Shown piece after piece: positions 32,403-46,100 of a stretch of DNA of 64,000 nucleotides; positions within the stretch are counted from its first letter, which is position 1; each line of letters opens with the position of its first letter. Made by a program: the position numbers and the translations under genes. The notes under the pieces are model-generated. The model saw only the letters and a list, made by a program, of their open reading frames with translations, was not told where the DNA came from and did not search any database. Origin of the DNA: Ceratodon purpureus (taxonomy: Eukaryota > Streptophyta > Bryopsida > Pseudoditrichales > Ditrichaceae); the NCBI GenBank assembly GCA_014871385.1, contig CM026421.1, forward strand, positions 17,529,048-17,593,047. Direction: 5' to 3'.

Positions 32403-34542
32403 AGCCGCAGCAGTGACCTAACCCCCTGGTTCAATGCAACAGGAACAACACCCGCACCACGAAACGTTCACGCAATGCATCCTAAACCCCATAACTCCCA
32501 CACAAGGAATCACCATCTGCACACGATGGGTTGATCCTCGACGTCGCTATCCACGAACAACGTGGAGAAATACGCGTGATCATTCCCAGTGGCACACTTG
32601 ACACATGCGTTGCTATTGAAAGCAAACAGATGTCTCCTCACTTCAATGCCAAACTCTTTCCTTCCATCCATCAACCATCGCCGGAATCTGTGACCTGAGG
32701 TTACACCACAAACCTCAGGCTAGTGAGTGCAAATAGTGATGGAACATGAGACTCTCCTTCAAGGGAGTTACAACAATCAAATACTGTACCCAAATGATTA
32801 CCCAAATGATTACCCAAATGCAGCAGAATCGATCTTCACACGATTGTGCAATGTGGGTACCAGGGATGTTGGAAAATACATACAGTACGCGATACTGGAG
32901 TGAAGTTAGGTGATGGTAGGTGAGTAAACCGGGATTCTAGCGTGATGAGGGTTGATGATAACATAGCGGTTCAAACTTACGAGCGAGGCGCTGGAAGGAA
33001 ATTGATGGCTGTTCCCGACCCTCGGCATCGATTCTGGAAGATGACTAGTGGCAAGGATTTTAAGGAGCAAGTTGTCACGTGCATTAGCTTAGCGAGCTTC
33101 GTCAGCAGCGTCGTAGGGATTGAGCGGGTAAGGTAGTATTGTCGCGAGCAGGCCTAACGGTAACATAGCTGATCCTCCGCAGCGTCGTTCGTGAAACTTG
33201 GGATGCGCATCGCCAACCTGGCCGAGGACCGATTCCATGTCGACTTTTGGGGCTGCTTTTCCCAAGATCGAGAACTATGTTTGAAAGGAACTGAGTCCCG
33301 CGCGCACTTTGCAGCAAATCTTAACTTACTTTGAGGGTGATTGGCAGGGCATCATGAACCTTTGTTGTGCTTCTCGACGCAAGCAACGGTTGGCACACAG
33401 TGATACAGAAACAGCCAAGCTCAGTTGCGATATACTTTTGGCTGTTCTCCATTTTCTTATGTCATGGATTTGTTCAACAATCACAACCTTATTTTGGAAT
33501 GCTTTTGCTCCCTGTGCATGAGTTTCAAGCTCAGCCTGCGTTTGTGTACATGACTCAAATGACTGTCAAGGTTAGAAATCCGCTGTCTTGATTCTCGAGG
33601 ACAGGAAATGCTGGGAAGATTGCAAGCTCTGTGCATTCCACATACCACTACCGCCTCAAGCATTGTGAAAGGAGTGAAGCCTACCAAGCGAGAAGCGGAA
33701 TCATTTGCAGCAACCATATCCTCAAGAACGTGATCAAGGGAGTGGAAGGAGGTTGAATTGGACAACCATAACCTTTGTCACATCACTGTCTTTTAGGTTT
33801 GATTACCGAGGCGACTTTTAAGTAACAAGCACTTAAAAAAACAACTGAATGCTCTTTTCTTGAAGTGGCTAACAGGCGTTTGCAACTCCCATGATTTAGA
33901 ATTCGAAGTCTATTGGAATCCGAATCTCGGCAGCAGCAGGTAGGCACAGAATCCAAAACAGAGGTGCTCCTCAAACAGGACTTATTGGGAGATGAAATTA
34001 CTCAAACAATGGCACAAATATGTTTTCATTTCAAAAAAGTAATAGTACATTGATGGAAGCCGTAACATCGTAATCTGCATTTGTCTGATATGTAACACTA
34101 CAGTGTCTCGAAACTAAGGAGCAGAATCTCCAATAACTAATCCTTGTCTCACAAGTAATCCATTAAAATTACAAAAGGTCACCTCTCACCATGCATAATT
34201 ATATCGAGCGTAGAAAGCTTCTGATCTGCTACCTCGGTCTCTGGAGACATGTTGTTGACGAAGCGCTTGAATAATCAGTGAGGTGAAAGGAGACCCCTCA
34301 CACACACAGGGTATTCAGGTATCCCAGATCTGGATCATAATATGGGCTTCCACAAGAGGCAACTGTCGCCAGAGTATCGATCAGTTTTGTTCATGGATCT
34401 CACCATCTCACCACGAAAAGCCAACTGCCATGAACCTAAATTACCTGAGTATGCTCTGTAAGTATGTACAAAATGCGGGATGTGTACAGAGTCGCTAAAA
34501 GAGAAAAAAAATTGTATGCAACACGTAGACGTTCTCTTTAGC
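32403..34542. other. Spacer: hydrolase 5' flank and NPH3-gene 3' flank
   Basis: Nothing coding was recognised. A short triple of CCCAAATGATTA lies near 32789-32818. Open frames are short and without motifs. Confidence 0.4.
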
Positions 34543-37214
34543 CTAGTGTTGTCTCGACCTAGAATGAAACAGCTGCATCAATCTGTAAATGCCGGGCATA
34601 TCCACTCGAGAACGCTTGCATGATTTCTCAATCTCAGCCCTCGGTTGTGCCTTCTTAACATTTTTCTTCTTCTCCTGTCGAAGTGTGAACTCAAATGATG
34701 AGCACTGCAGAGATACTACTGTTTGTTGGCCGGCTCTAGACGCATTCTTGAGCGGGGAACAGGATCTGTCGCTACGAAACGATCCTTCACTGGTTGACTT
34801 GAGCTGGCTCTGCTGGACAAGCGCAACCTGAATAGCGAAGCTCGGAGGAAATCTTGGATTTTGAGATGCAGACTTGCAGGTCTCGGCACCTAATTTGTGG
34901 TAGTTCAGCACCTTGAATAGCCTTGTAGCGTCAGTCTCGCTCACAAATGGATGTGCCTACATGAGCAAATGAATCAGAAGTCAGCATCACAGGAGCAAAT
35001 ATGGACGTCTGACTAATTTAGTTGGTATACTGTCTCCTAGAATGAACTCAAATTCGGACGATTGTTGCTCGACATGGATTTAATGAAAAGATATATTTTA
35101 ATAGAATAAAATTTCGAGATAGTTGCTAGTTCTGAACTATTGAAAGAAATTGCTTGAACATAAGAAAGAACATACCTCAAGGTAAATGTCAACTGCTCTG
35201 TAGAGCCCATCATCCGACTGCCTCGCATAATCTGGTAGTGACTCGGCAAGAGCAAGAAACTTCGAGGGTTTCAAGTAGGTATCCGCCGCAATCTCAGCCA
35301 AGTACTTGTCCATCAGTTCACCAACTTTCAGCAACGCCATGTGAACCGGCTTACTGATCTCCGGACTCATCGCTCCTGGCACTGATGTCCTACTGTCCGT
35401 GCGTGACAACGTAGAGAACTTGCTGTCCGATCTCGCCGAATACAATGATTCACTGCTCTCGGATCTCTTAAACTTCGAGGTGAGCAACAATGCTTCGGCC
35501 TTCTCCTTCAGAAAAAACTCAACAAGGCGAAGGACAAGATCGACATCATACAGCGACGAGCTACGCGGAGGAAGTGCAGGAATCAGAATGTTATCAAGTG
35601 TTGCCTTGTCTAATTGCCTGCCTATCATGCGTTCAAGGTCCCTTCTGCAGTGTTTGCCTGCTCTGAGGGCAACCGCTATCCTGCGAAGACCAAGCAAAGA
35701 CCTGCAGGAGATCGATTTCCTTTCGAGATTATAGAGCAAATTCACCACAACTTCGACAACCTCCCTCTGAATTCTTTCACTTTGATTAAAAGAATTTTCT
35801 TCATCACCCTCGACATGAAGCTTCATGGGAGATAGAGATGCCGCGCTGTAACCGAGCACAGGTAGCGCAGAGCGAAGGTAATGTAGCAAAAATTTGGCAA
35901 TCACTCGACTATCTGCTGCCCTATGAACGATCATGTATCTCACGACGGGCTCCATTAGGTGCACAGAGAGCGTAGCGAGATCATCAAACCACCAGGTTTC
36001 GCTTGCAGCCTTGGAAGACCTGTGAGAGCTGTTGCCGCTTGGAGTCGACAAGAGGTAGGAAGTCAAATAAGCATCGGTGGCTGGGTGCAGAGGGCTACTC
36101 GTAAGTTCGACGGCGAAAGAAGCTGTTGGCGAAGTTTTGTCAGAAAGTGCACTCGCGCATCGTTGTATGATGTGCGTCTTCTCGGCTGCTTGGCTGAAAT
36201 CCTCACACGACCGAAGAACAATGAGAGACTCCTCCCAGCTCCAAAACACCAGCGTCCTTAGGTAATCTTCAGTCTTTCGAATTAGATTTCCCCTTGAAAT
36301 GGTTTCCGACATTCGCAAGAATTCAGCAGCACAGCGCAGCTTGGCGACGTTAGAAGAGGTGATTTTGAAGCAGGCATCGTTGTAACAAAACCTTGCAACT
36401 AATTCAAATGCCTCGGAACCTCCAGGAAAATCGTCGATCTGAAGTGAAAGGAACTTGCTGGTGGTCCTTGGAGATGATGGATACAGAGCAGCTTCCAGAG
36501 CCTCCTCAACGAGCTGCCTGAGAAGCTCGCTGTGCTCAACTAACGGTGTCTGCACACAAATGTAGCCAGATAAGAACATTTCCCCTGAGTGCGAGTGAGT
36601 ACATCAAAGTAGTTCAAACTCCTGTCAGATTTGAGAAGAGTTAAAGAGGACTACGTTGCACTGTGGACAATGAACCAACAAGCAGTACACAAGCTCACAA
36701 GCAAGATAAGAGCGGCGCTCTTTGGAGAAAAATCTGGAGTCAAAAAAGTTGAACCAAAGGGCCGGTTAAACAACGGACTGCTGTACTCACCTTGTGAAGT
36801 ACAAAAGTTCTTTCCGCATTCACCTCCACCTCCAAATAGCTTGGAGAGGCCATCTCTACTGTGTCAGGCAACCTGTTCAAACATGTAACCACAATTCCAT
36901 CAACATCTGAATGCAAATCGCTACAAATCCACCTGCTTCACAAAGATTACTCCAGTGCCAATCGGACTTCCAAAAGCATTACTGTTTTCTCAGTGCACCG
37001 ACCAGCAGCTTAGAGCTGGTGGAGCCTACGCCTACAGTAGCTACCACAACTTTTGAATTGGAATAGGTAATTACCGTGTCTCTACATTTGGATCGGAGAT
37101 AAGTTCGTCTGGGGAAACAGTGTCAAAGGTGAAGCTCTGAAGAGGGTCTACATCAAAATCAAAACTAGCCATGCTCAGGAAAAAGCTGGGATCCTTTACT
37201 GAAGGAGCCATCAT
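34543..37214 (-). CDS. BTB/POZ and NPH3 domain protein (4 exons)
   Basis: This is a plant-specific NPH3/RPT2-like protein, a presumed substrate adaptor of CUL3 ubiquitin ligases acting in blue-light, auxin or polarity signalling at the plasma membrane. Minus-strand exons: 37214-37075, 36872-36791, 36549-35176 and 34956-34543, all GT-AG with matching phases; 669 residues. The BTB fold spans about residues 55-160 (VEVNAERTFVLHK across the exon 2/3 junction, then FELVARFCYND). The NPH3 domain runs from about 257 (ETWWFDDLATLS) to about 570, ending in exon 4 with AHPFVSETDATRLFKVLNYH and KLGAETCKSASQNPRFP. A basic, Lys-rich tail closes the protein. Two ATG codons are adjacent at the start; I chose the first. 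Which NPH3 subfamily it belongs to cannot be told by eye. Confidence 0.88.
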
Positions 37215-40200
37215 TCAAGCCTAGCGCCCTTCACTTCTTGATTCGAAAAAGAAAGGCGTAACCTCCTCCTTAGTTTCAATACGCACATTGTGCAGCCTTC
37301 AGTGTTCGAAGGCTATCAACTAATCGAAGTTGCTTCGTCCTGAAGAGGTGACCGTTTGCACGCCGACTGAAATGGAATAGCCTAAGTGCTAATCGTTCCG
37401 AAACGACTTAGACTCGACAACATTCAGTAAATTTGATGCAAAATTCGGCACCAACAATCCAGCTTACAGGACCATTTGAACGAAGCTACGTTGAAAAACA
37501 GAACTGACCAGCTGCTGCCACACATTTCCCAGAGCGCGAGCACATCCCTCCCTAAAGACTATGATCCAAATGGAAAATTGATAGTATATGCACCCGGAGA
37601 AAGGAACAAGGGAGATAGAAGACGAGGAAGTAGAGATGTCTGACACAACGACGCTCACAGAGCAGATTTCTTTAACTCGCTAAAACCCTCTCTACATCAC
37701 AATTCCTCAGAGCCCCAAGAAACCGCGCCGTAATGTTGAGTAAAACACGCAGGTTGGCAACCGCATTTCCCTTGCCACACATATCCTCGAGGTGAAATTA
37801 CTAGAGCTGAAAATCGTCTCTAGAAAAGCCTGCCCGAAGTACTAGAATAGAACCAGCATCCAAACTCGCCACTTAGAACCGACTACAAAACTCTCCGCTC
37901 ATTCTCACCTCCCACATCCAATGCGCATGCGCTGAACCTCACTGAACTACTCGGTACGAACCAGGCGCCACTATCCAAGCCGCCGATACAAACTCCGCTG
38001 AGCCTCTCAAAGAGAAAGGAAGGCGCAAGTTCGCAACAGAGCAGAAAGCAGAACTGGCGACGCAAGACGATTGATAAATCGCACACACCACAAACATGTA
38101 GCGCAGCAGCATGCACCAACCGAACGCCGAGACAGACGCCAGAAATGGACGTCTAGACTACACCATAGCGCCGCACAAGCGACACGCTCGTGTTCAATGC
38201 ACCGAGTTCGAAAAAAGCAAAGCCAACTTACAGACGAGCGATGAACGTCGGACGATACCTGCAGAGCCACCCGAGTAAACTATGGCGGACCTCCGGGAGC
38301 CTCCCCCTGCAGCCGGGCCGTCGTCACAAGGTGGCGCAAATTTAGAAAAGTGCCTATCTATACTCTCCCTCCCTCCCTGCGCACGGCAACCGCGACGACG
38401 AGCGACCCGGTAAAATGGCACGCAACCAGAAGCGCTGGCGTCACACGTAGGGACCTCCACTTCCACTCCACTCCACTCCACTACAGTCTAGACTTGATCG
38501 ATCTTCACCGCAGCAGCTCCATCCGGCGATGATCGATCAGCCCTTATGATGATGTTACTATTGTCTAGGCAACTAGAGACCATCCCTACAGTGGTGGCGT
38601 TAAAACGAAAAGGAGAGAGATCGAGTGCATTGACTTGGGAATTAACTGGCGACGACGCAGCGCATTGACGAGTCCTGCAGCAGCCTTCATGCCATGTTTC
38701 TTTGATGAAGATAGTGCTGCTAGGCTCTGCATTTACTGTTGCGTGGCGTTGCCGTTCACCAGCCTGCAGCGGGCGAGTCCCGGAATCAGGCCGAGCCGTT
38801 TCTCGTCCCGTGCACGCGTTCCCGGCCTCGATCGGTCACCTACGCACCAGTGGGCCGTCTCGGCTCCGTCCCACTTGGTACCCACCCGGTACAGTACAGG
38901 CCCCAGGGGGAGTTACTGCGATGATGTCCGGGGGATTTTGCCGTGTGAGGGGAGTATTTCTGGAGATGTATACGGTATCCCGGTGGGAGGGTACTCCGGT
39001 ACAGTGGAGTGTGGGAGTTACTGTGGTGAAAACGAGTAGTTCGATGTTCCTGGTGCTTTGGTGGAGTTGTTTATTTAGAGCGTGTTTCCATGTGAGACCC
39101 GACCCACCGTTTTGGATGGGAATCCCGGACTTCTTTTCCATGCAAAGATGGAGTGTCCCAACTGGGCACTCACAATCTTTGAAGGGTTTGACAGAAGGGA
39201 AAGCCCATGAAAGTAAGCGAAGTTTTCACTAGATTTTTCTTTTTGTCTCTAAAATTTGTGTCTTCTTTTCAGGGCCGGTTTACACCGAAAAATCTTGGTT
39301 CCAACATAAAGATACAAATGGTACCTTGAACAGGAGCATTGTAAATTGGGTACCATCTTTGAAACTAGGGAATTTTAAATCTTTTGAACTTTTGACACTA
39401 AAATTTTTAATGGCCTTTGTTTAAGTATCAACATTCTATAAAAAGATACACACATTTTGCTTTAGCATAGAGTGTGTATCACATGCTTGATTCACAAAAT
39501 CGAAGTTTTATTTCCTGGTGATATCACATAAAACTAGTGCTGGAACAAACAGACATCTATTTGACGTTGGTTTATTTTTTAGTTTATTTTTACTTTTATT
39601 CGGTTGTGTTGTACATTGTATCCAAAATACATTATGGTGCAGAAGTTACTGCGGCGAAACGAAGTAGATCCCAGAAGTGTATTTACTGGTGAGCATCAGG
39701 CAGCGCTCATGCCCTGTGAGAGGTATTTTTCTTCCACAGAAGACACGGTGTTTATGAGACGATGGAAAGGGAGTGAAAAAAGACAGGAGGAAAGGGCCCA
39801 AAGGTATGAGTGAAGCCAATCGTACATACGGAGTCGTATGAAGCTGCAGAAGGAGTAGTTACCGCCATGCATTGGTACCACGTCCTCATTAAACTAAACC
39901 TTCTATTACAACGCTTTCCTGACCACAGTTGGGGAAAACCAGGCTTTTGCTCATTAACTGTTGCACCTCAAATCCCTGACATAATTACCACAACTTCTCC
40001 CATTCACTCGCGGTCCTCATGTACCATAAATCTACCATAACTACACCCTGTCATCCAGGATACAGATGGGTAATAACTACAGTTGCCCACCTCCACGTTT
40101 CTCATCTCTTCAAATCTACTGTTCCTTCGTTTTTGCTCATTTTTTATTTAAAACTCATTTTTTATCCCTTTCTATGACATGGGCGATTGTGAATAAAATC

Positions 40201-40263
40201 TTCTCACCAAGAATGTAAACTGAGGCACAAACACCAAGTGAGGTTTTGTTGTTCCCTCAATTT
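37215..40263. other. NPH3-gene 5' flank and spacer
   Basis: The part to about 39200 is relatively GC-rich and probably includes the NPH3 promoter and leader. Overlapping frames at 38635-39232 on both strands show no domain and are compositional. From 39200 on the sequence is ordinary AT-rich spacer. Confidence 0.4.
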
Positions 40264-40279
40264 GGCCTTTTGCAGACTT

Positions 40280-40321
40280 TTTTTTTTTTTTTTTTGAAGA
40301 CACGTAATAAAGTTTATTACT
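40280..40321 (-). mobile_element. Very short 5'-truncated retro-insertion (poly-T first)
   Basis: A T run (about 40278-40295) and roughly 26 bp of unique sequence are flanked by near-identical 16-mers GGC(C/T)TTTTGCAGACTT at 40264-40279 and 40322-40337. Tail plus target duplication is the mark of LINE-machinery insertion, here on the minus strand. Confidence 0.65.
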
Positions 40322-40337
40322 GGCTTTTTGCAGACTT

Positions 40338-41699
40338 GAGCTTCCCGAAATGGTTGCGAACTGGACAGGGCTTGGCGGCCGGTGTGAGCAATAAGGGATT
40401 TATATTGTATTATGTTCGCATAAATGGAAGCGCTTCTATTCTTGAGCTGAGGACGATCAGATTTGTCCATTAAATCTAACAAGTCCATTGATCTAACAAG
40501 TCCAGAAAGCGGTATTCTTAGCAACTGACAAGGCTGCCGAGGTACGCACTTCGTATCTAGGCCGCTCCTGATTTGTAGCGACTCAGCCCAGTTCTTGTTT
40601 GTTTACAAATTAAGATAGAAATGCCGGTCGGTGTGATCAGAGAGAAATCAATTCGTTTCCAAAAACAAAATGGTGAATGCTGAGAACTGCTGGAATAATC
40701 CTAATAATCTTAATAACCATCAATACTAGGTACAGTATATGGACAGTGGAACCCAAAGTGAAGACTCGGAGAGTTTAATCGTGGAGTAGTAACGCTGCTT
40801 GTGTGTGTTGACCTTCTAATGTCAGTGTAATATCAATGGATATCCTAAGTATTCTAATTTCTGATATTGAATAATTCTACCATTCACCAACCCCTTTTTT
40901 TGCTTAAGTTGGTGAATTTGGTGTAATTGGTTTTATCTGGTAATGGAGTCATAATTTCATAATAATCTCCCAATTACATTGGAACACGAAGGACACTACC
41001 TCGTGTTCTGTGTTCACGTCTTGAGATCCATGAAGTCAAGGAACAGGCCACCAAACTCAGTTTCATGTTCATGAAATAGGTGTTAACTTACTTCAGATAG
41101 TGCTCATGATTTGGGTATTACTACTGTACTTATGAGTCATGAGAGTTCTGTTTACTGTGATCTCGTACAGTGTACAATTTAATGCCCTGTACATGTCTTC
41201 TTTCATCCATTTTATGTTCTTAATTACAATGCATCCAATCAGATCACTCCTTTTCTTCTCTGTTGATATTCCAAATGCTCAATCATCTGCTGTAAATGCT
41301 TCTATGCAGCCTCCTAATGCCTGTGTTACAGAGGAAAATAAAAAAAATTGATGACTGCAGGTTGACAAAGTCGAGTACAGCCATTCCAAGTACAATGCAT
41401 TACTTTGCTATTTTGTTGATTTTTGTAAACAAATTACTCTTTGGAGAAAGAGAATTATAATTGTATTTAAAGAAAAATGTTGCTATTTGCTCTAGATTTT
41501 TTTTAAAAAAATCTACGGCGGGAAACAATCTTTTTTCATTCCTTGAAAAGAATGACAACCAAAATCATCATGAATTGGAGGTTATTTGTTAATTTTATCT
41601 TCGTTTCAACTAGTAATCTCACCTTTGGCCTCCTTTTTATTTACGATTGTAGCATGTATTTTGGTAAAATTTCCATAGAAGAACGTGTATGTTGAATTT
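40338..41699. other. AT-rich spacer
   Basis: No gene or clear repeat was recognised. Confidence 0.4.
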
Positions 41700-42370
41700 C
41701 AGAATGGATAATATAACAACTTAATCCCAAAAGTCAAAAGGCTCCAAAACTGTCATAATTCTTCAAAATTGGCCTTTTTCAATAGAAGGTGTAAGTTTTC
41801 AACTTTTGATGTATTGCAAGGATTGCTTGGAAGCGCACGTTAGCTCAAGTCAAGAAATGCATCTCTGAGGCAATGATCCAAAGCACTCTCAACTCCTTTG
41901 ACGTGAAATGGCTCGACAGGAATTTACTAGGTGTTAGAACTGATAGAAAAGTGGTTTGGAACTTGTTGCCTCCACGTGGTATTGTCACACACTGGTTCTA
42001 GCTACTAGGGTTCAGAAGTCTTGTTTCTCGCCACCCTGGACTTGGGTCCGATGAGGGTCGGTTGTTTCGTTCTTTACTGCAATGAAGTTTTTCATTTGAT
42101 CCAAAAAAAAAAAACAACTTTTGATGTATTTTGGGGCAATAACCATTGGATCTAGTATCTTACTTGTATATGTATAGGTACTCCAATAATTAGATTCAAA
42201 ATACTTACCATTTAGGAGATCATAATGTTCAAAGTTGGAAAAAAAAAAATTAAAAAAAATAAAAAAAATCTTTGTTACAAAATGGCTTTGAAGTGTTTCG
42301 TGAGCCAAAAAAATCAATTTTGAAAGTAAATTTGACTTGTGGCTCTTCAAATTCTTGTTTCCAGGTGAGT
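41700..42370 (+). repeat. Dispersed AT-rich repeat, copy 3 (split by a LINE)
   Basis: The pieces 41700-41815 and 42131-42370 together align loosely with the start of the copies at 1 and 51780, including the CCATT...GGAGATCATAATGTTCAAAGTTGG landmark (near 42210-42240). The LINE insertion at 41816-42114 interrupts it. Confidence 0.45.
41816..42114 (+). mobile_element. 5'-truncated LINE with 16-bp target duplication
   Basis: The perfect 16-mer CAACTTTTGATGTATT flanks the insert at 41800-41815 and 42115-42130, and the insert ends in an A tail (42103-42114). From 41819 to the stop at 42001 it has an uninterrupted 60-codon frame that should be the C terminus of ORF2, ending WNLLPPRGIVTHWF. A similar ending, WNYIPPQGGVFR, closes the minus-strand LINE fragment at 42605. 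The uninterrupted frame and perfect duplication suggest a fairly recent event. Confidence 0.82.
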
Positions 42371-42451
42371 TAAGAATATGTCTATGGTCTATTTACCATC
42401 ATACAATTTATAAAACCTAAAAAAATGTTTGATTTTTTTTTTAAAAAAATT

Positions 42452-43170
42452 ATAATTTTTTTTTTAGACAAATGGTGAAAGGATTCTATTGCAAAAAGGA
42501 AAATACAACACCGCCGCAAACTAGGTAAGAAAAACTTACCGGCGATTGAGAACCGTAACCATACCAATCAAAACCAGTACCTAAGAACCTAAACCGAACC
42601 TATGTTACCTAAACACTCCACCCTGTGGCGGAATGTAGTTCCACTGAATGCGCGCCCCATGAATGGTGCACAGTGTGGGCGTAAGAGCCCATCGGGAAAG
42701 GAAAGTGTTGCAGGCGCTCTGTGCGGCCTCACTAAGACGCAAAACGATGCTACAATAGCAGTCCCATGCCATCTTACCAAGGTCAAGAACCGCATCCCAG
42801 AGGGCCCGTTCGAGCACCGCAACCGACCACTGGTTGAGTTGGAACACGCAAGCATTCCTTCTGAGCCAGATGGTCCAGAGGATCGAGTCCCGCATTAGAG
42901 ACGAGGTCACCTGATGATCCTGAAATTGAGCCGGGAGCGCAGTGCCCAAAAGACATTGTTCCCATGTGAACATGATTCAGGGCTGGGGCCAACGATGCAT
43001 GCTTGTGAGGTAAAAGAATAGGCTAACGCCGAAACGTCAGGCCGCACAAGCAGCATCACAGTCAAAAAACGCATGAAGTAAGGACTCCGGAACATTCCCG
43101 ATACAACATGAGCATTAGTCAAAAATCTTTGAGAAAGCCACGTACCGCCATTGGTTGACAACTAGAGCTT
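42452..43170 (-). mobile_element. LINE ORF2 3' fragment, decayed
   Basis: On the minus strand two overlapping frames (about 43161-42907 and 42973-42605) encode the C-terminal region of a plant LINE ORF2, with SLMRDSILWTIWLRRNACVF resembling the segment after the reverse-transcriptase domain, and end WNYIPPQGGVFR. A frameshift separates them. The 3' untranslated part (42466-42604) ends in a T run on + (42452-42466) and shares AATGGTGA-ATT-ATTGCAA and ACACCGCCGCA with the insert at 47606. Confidence 0.6.
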
Positions 43171-46100
43171 TGTGGAGAAAGCTCCACAGAAACTCTGCTT
43201 CTTTCTGGGAAAAATGCTTGATTTTTCACATAGAGGTATGCTGAAATTCAAATACAAAGGCCGGTCTTTGATAGTTAAAAAGGCATATGGAGAAATATTG
43301 GATTGAAAATCCAAGATGTGAGATCGTGCCTTAAAAGTTTATTTACATGTATCAAAAAACAAAACTTTAAAAAAGTTGAATCTCAATTTTTGGTGAGTTT
43401 TTGAAGTTCTTGTGATCTAATTAATTTTGGGCATATCTTGAGGATACATAAGCTTATACTTAGTTTTGGACAGATTTCAATATGCCCTAATATTGTTTTA
43501 TAACATTGAATGCAAATATCTCTTAAAGTATAAAGAAATTTGAAGCATGAATGGTCTTGTTGGAAAGGCATGGAAAAACTCTAGGATTTGCAAAAAAACC
43601 AACTTCATAAAATCTATATTTAGTAATATGGAGCCTTATCAAAGTCAAATCGACCTTGTCAGGGCTCCTCTCGACTTTAGAGGTTAAGAGGTAAGCGATC
43701 TAGCAAAAGCTCCGAAGAGGCTATGGAGAGGACTAAGGATCAACATCAATCCTAGTTCAAAACTAAGGTATACCAAGGAGGAGCGATACAAAGTTCAAAA
43801 TAATTCAAACTCGGACATTTCCGCGTAGTTGTGTACAAACTTTACCATTTTCAATGGAAGAAGGAAAAAACAAGATTGAGACAAAAAGACATGATTAGAG
43901 AAGAAGATTGAAAGAAAAAATACGATTAGGAGTGATGAACAAAGTTTAACTTGTGCTAAATGTTTAAAGAATATAATTAGGATAACAACCAAGAGAGATA
44001 AAAACTAATGTACTTGTACAATTATCAAAGACTATACCATATATCATGTGAATAAAATGGTATAGTCTTGGTGAATTGCACAATTTTAAATTATCTTTGA
44101 TTATAGCATGTGTCCAAAATGACAGAGTTTGATTATATTTGAGCCTATCTTGTAAATAATCAATATTTTATAGATGGTATTTAGAACAAATAAATTTAAA
44201 ATTACTTGTCATATAGGACTACCTTCAACAAAAAAATCTCAACATTATGATTCAACCATTATATTACCAAATTGTAAAAAGATCAATTTTTTTGTTTTGA
44301 TATTGTTTTGTACGATTTTTAAAATAGTAGGGAAAATCACCATCTTACTTCAAAATAGACTTAAGCTTCCTTTCTAGTTATTTTTCAAAAATAATAGAGT
44401 TCTAGAAAAAATTTGAACTTCAAAACAACAAAATTTTCATTCCAAAAATGTGATGACCTTGACAATTAACACCTACATAGCAAATATAAAAACAAATAAA
44501 ATGACAATTCCTTTTTTTTAAATGATTAGAACTCTAAAAAACCAACAAATCAATTTTTTTTTCATCAATCAATTTTACTAACTACGCTTTAGAAACTGTT
44601 ATTTAAGTAGTCCAACCTCATGCATATATGAAATCCGCCAATCCAAAATAGAGAGATAAACCAAAGAAAGTTGGAAATTAAAAAATAAAAATAAAAAAAA
44701 AAATCACACAATTTTAGCTTTTAGCTTACAAAAACAAAAAAATAAACATTTAAAGACAAAATCATTCATAGACACTATCACACACATAGAAAAATCATGT
44801 CTAGACCACTTTCAAACACTTATGTTTAATTTTTAGACACACACACTCACATGTAAAAATATCACATCTAAACCCTTATCAAACATTTACGACTAGTTTG
44901 AAAACATTCACACTTCATACATACATATAAATGCATGTAAAATACAAGTTTAAAAAAGCACTGTCTAATTATCCATTTTGGCTTTCAAGATTGGCTATAT
45001 AGTAGTCACTGGTTGTTCTCTATACTCATGTTTAGACAACTTTGTTTGGTTTTGGTTGCACTATATTAGATCATATGTTTGCTCCACCAATGCGTTTAAT
45101 CTCTTTGCCCAATTCCCCAATCTTTTTATCAATGTACTTATTCTACTTGCTCCTTTGCAAAGCTGTTTAGTAAAGACGCCACGATATTAAAAAAATCTTT
45201 GGCCTTAAACGTGTCTCTTTCTACATTCTATAGTAGTTGATTGGTTGCTACACCTTTCTTCCAGTTGAGGCATCCATTTTCTTTAAATCTTCCAACTTTG
45301 CGAAATCAATGTCAAACATGATACATACAACCTACAATATTTGCATTGCTCCTTTCTTATACCTTTGAAGCATTCCATCTATCACAATTGTCCTTTTATT
45401 CTATAGTTAGTTGTCAAGTTTAAGCCTCCCATTCTTTTTATATTAACACTTTATTAACCTCACTAAAGTCGTGAATCCTCCTCAAATTCCCTTCATAAAT
45501 TTTGTCTTTAAATCTAACATACCTTCCTCTGACACCTCAAAAGCTACTCATGACACCAATTGGTGCCAAGTGGAAGTTAGGAATTTTTTCAGCTCAAAAC
45601 CAATCTGTCCATTATTTTATTTAGGATTTTCAATGAAATCCTAGTATCGTAGTTGCGTAACAGGTTTATTCACCTAAATTAGGAAATTAGAAAATTAAAA
45701 ATCTTTAAAATAGAAAAACAAAAATACATGGAATTATTTTTAGTGCTCCATGTCTATTTTAAACCATTTAAAGTTATTCTTATTGTGTTTTTATAACAAT
45801 CAAAACCCAACTATGGTAGTGGACTTCACAATCCTAGCTTTTTCACTTCACATTATAAAATCCAAGGACTTGGGGTACTTTGAATATAACTATATTGTAC
45901 TGCTCAAATCTGACCAAGATGAAGTCTTCCTCTCCAGATTAAGTTTGCTGTGATTGGATTCAGATATCTCAACTAACGTGTAACCACAATGCTTCCTCTT
46001 ATCTTGTTGTAGGTTAATGCCAGAGGCGTGATGATGGGTCTTCGAAGAATGTTATTCGGTTTCGGAAAGAGCCTCTGAATCTGCCCCACAACCTCAGTTC

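Noticed and set aside
38635-39232. Overlapping plus- and minus-strand frames
   Set aside because: These are compositional; no domain, splice pattern or conserved-looking segment.
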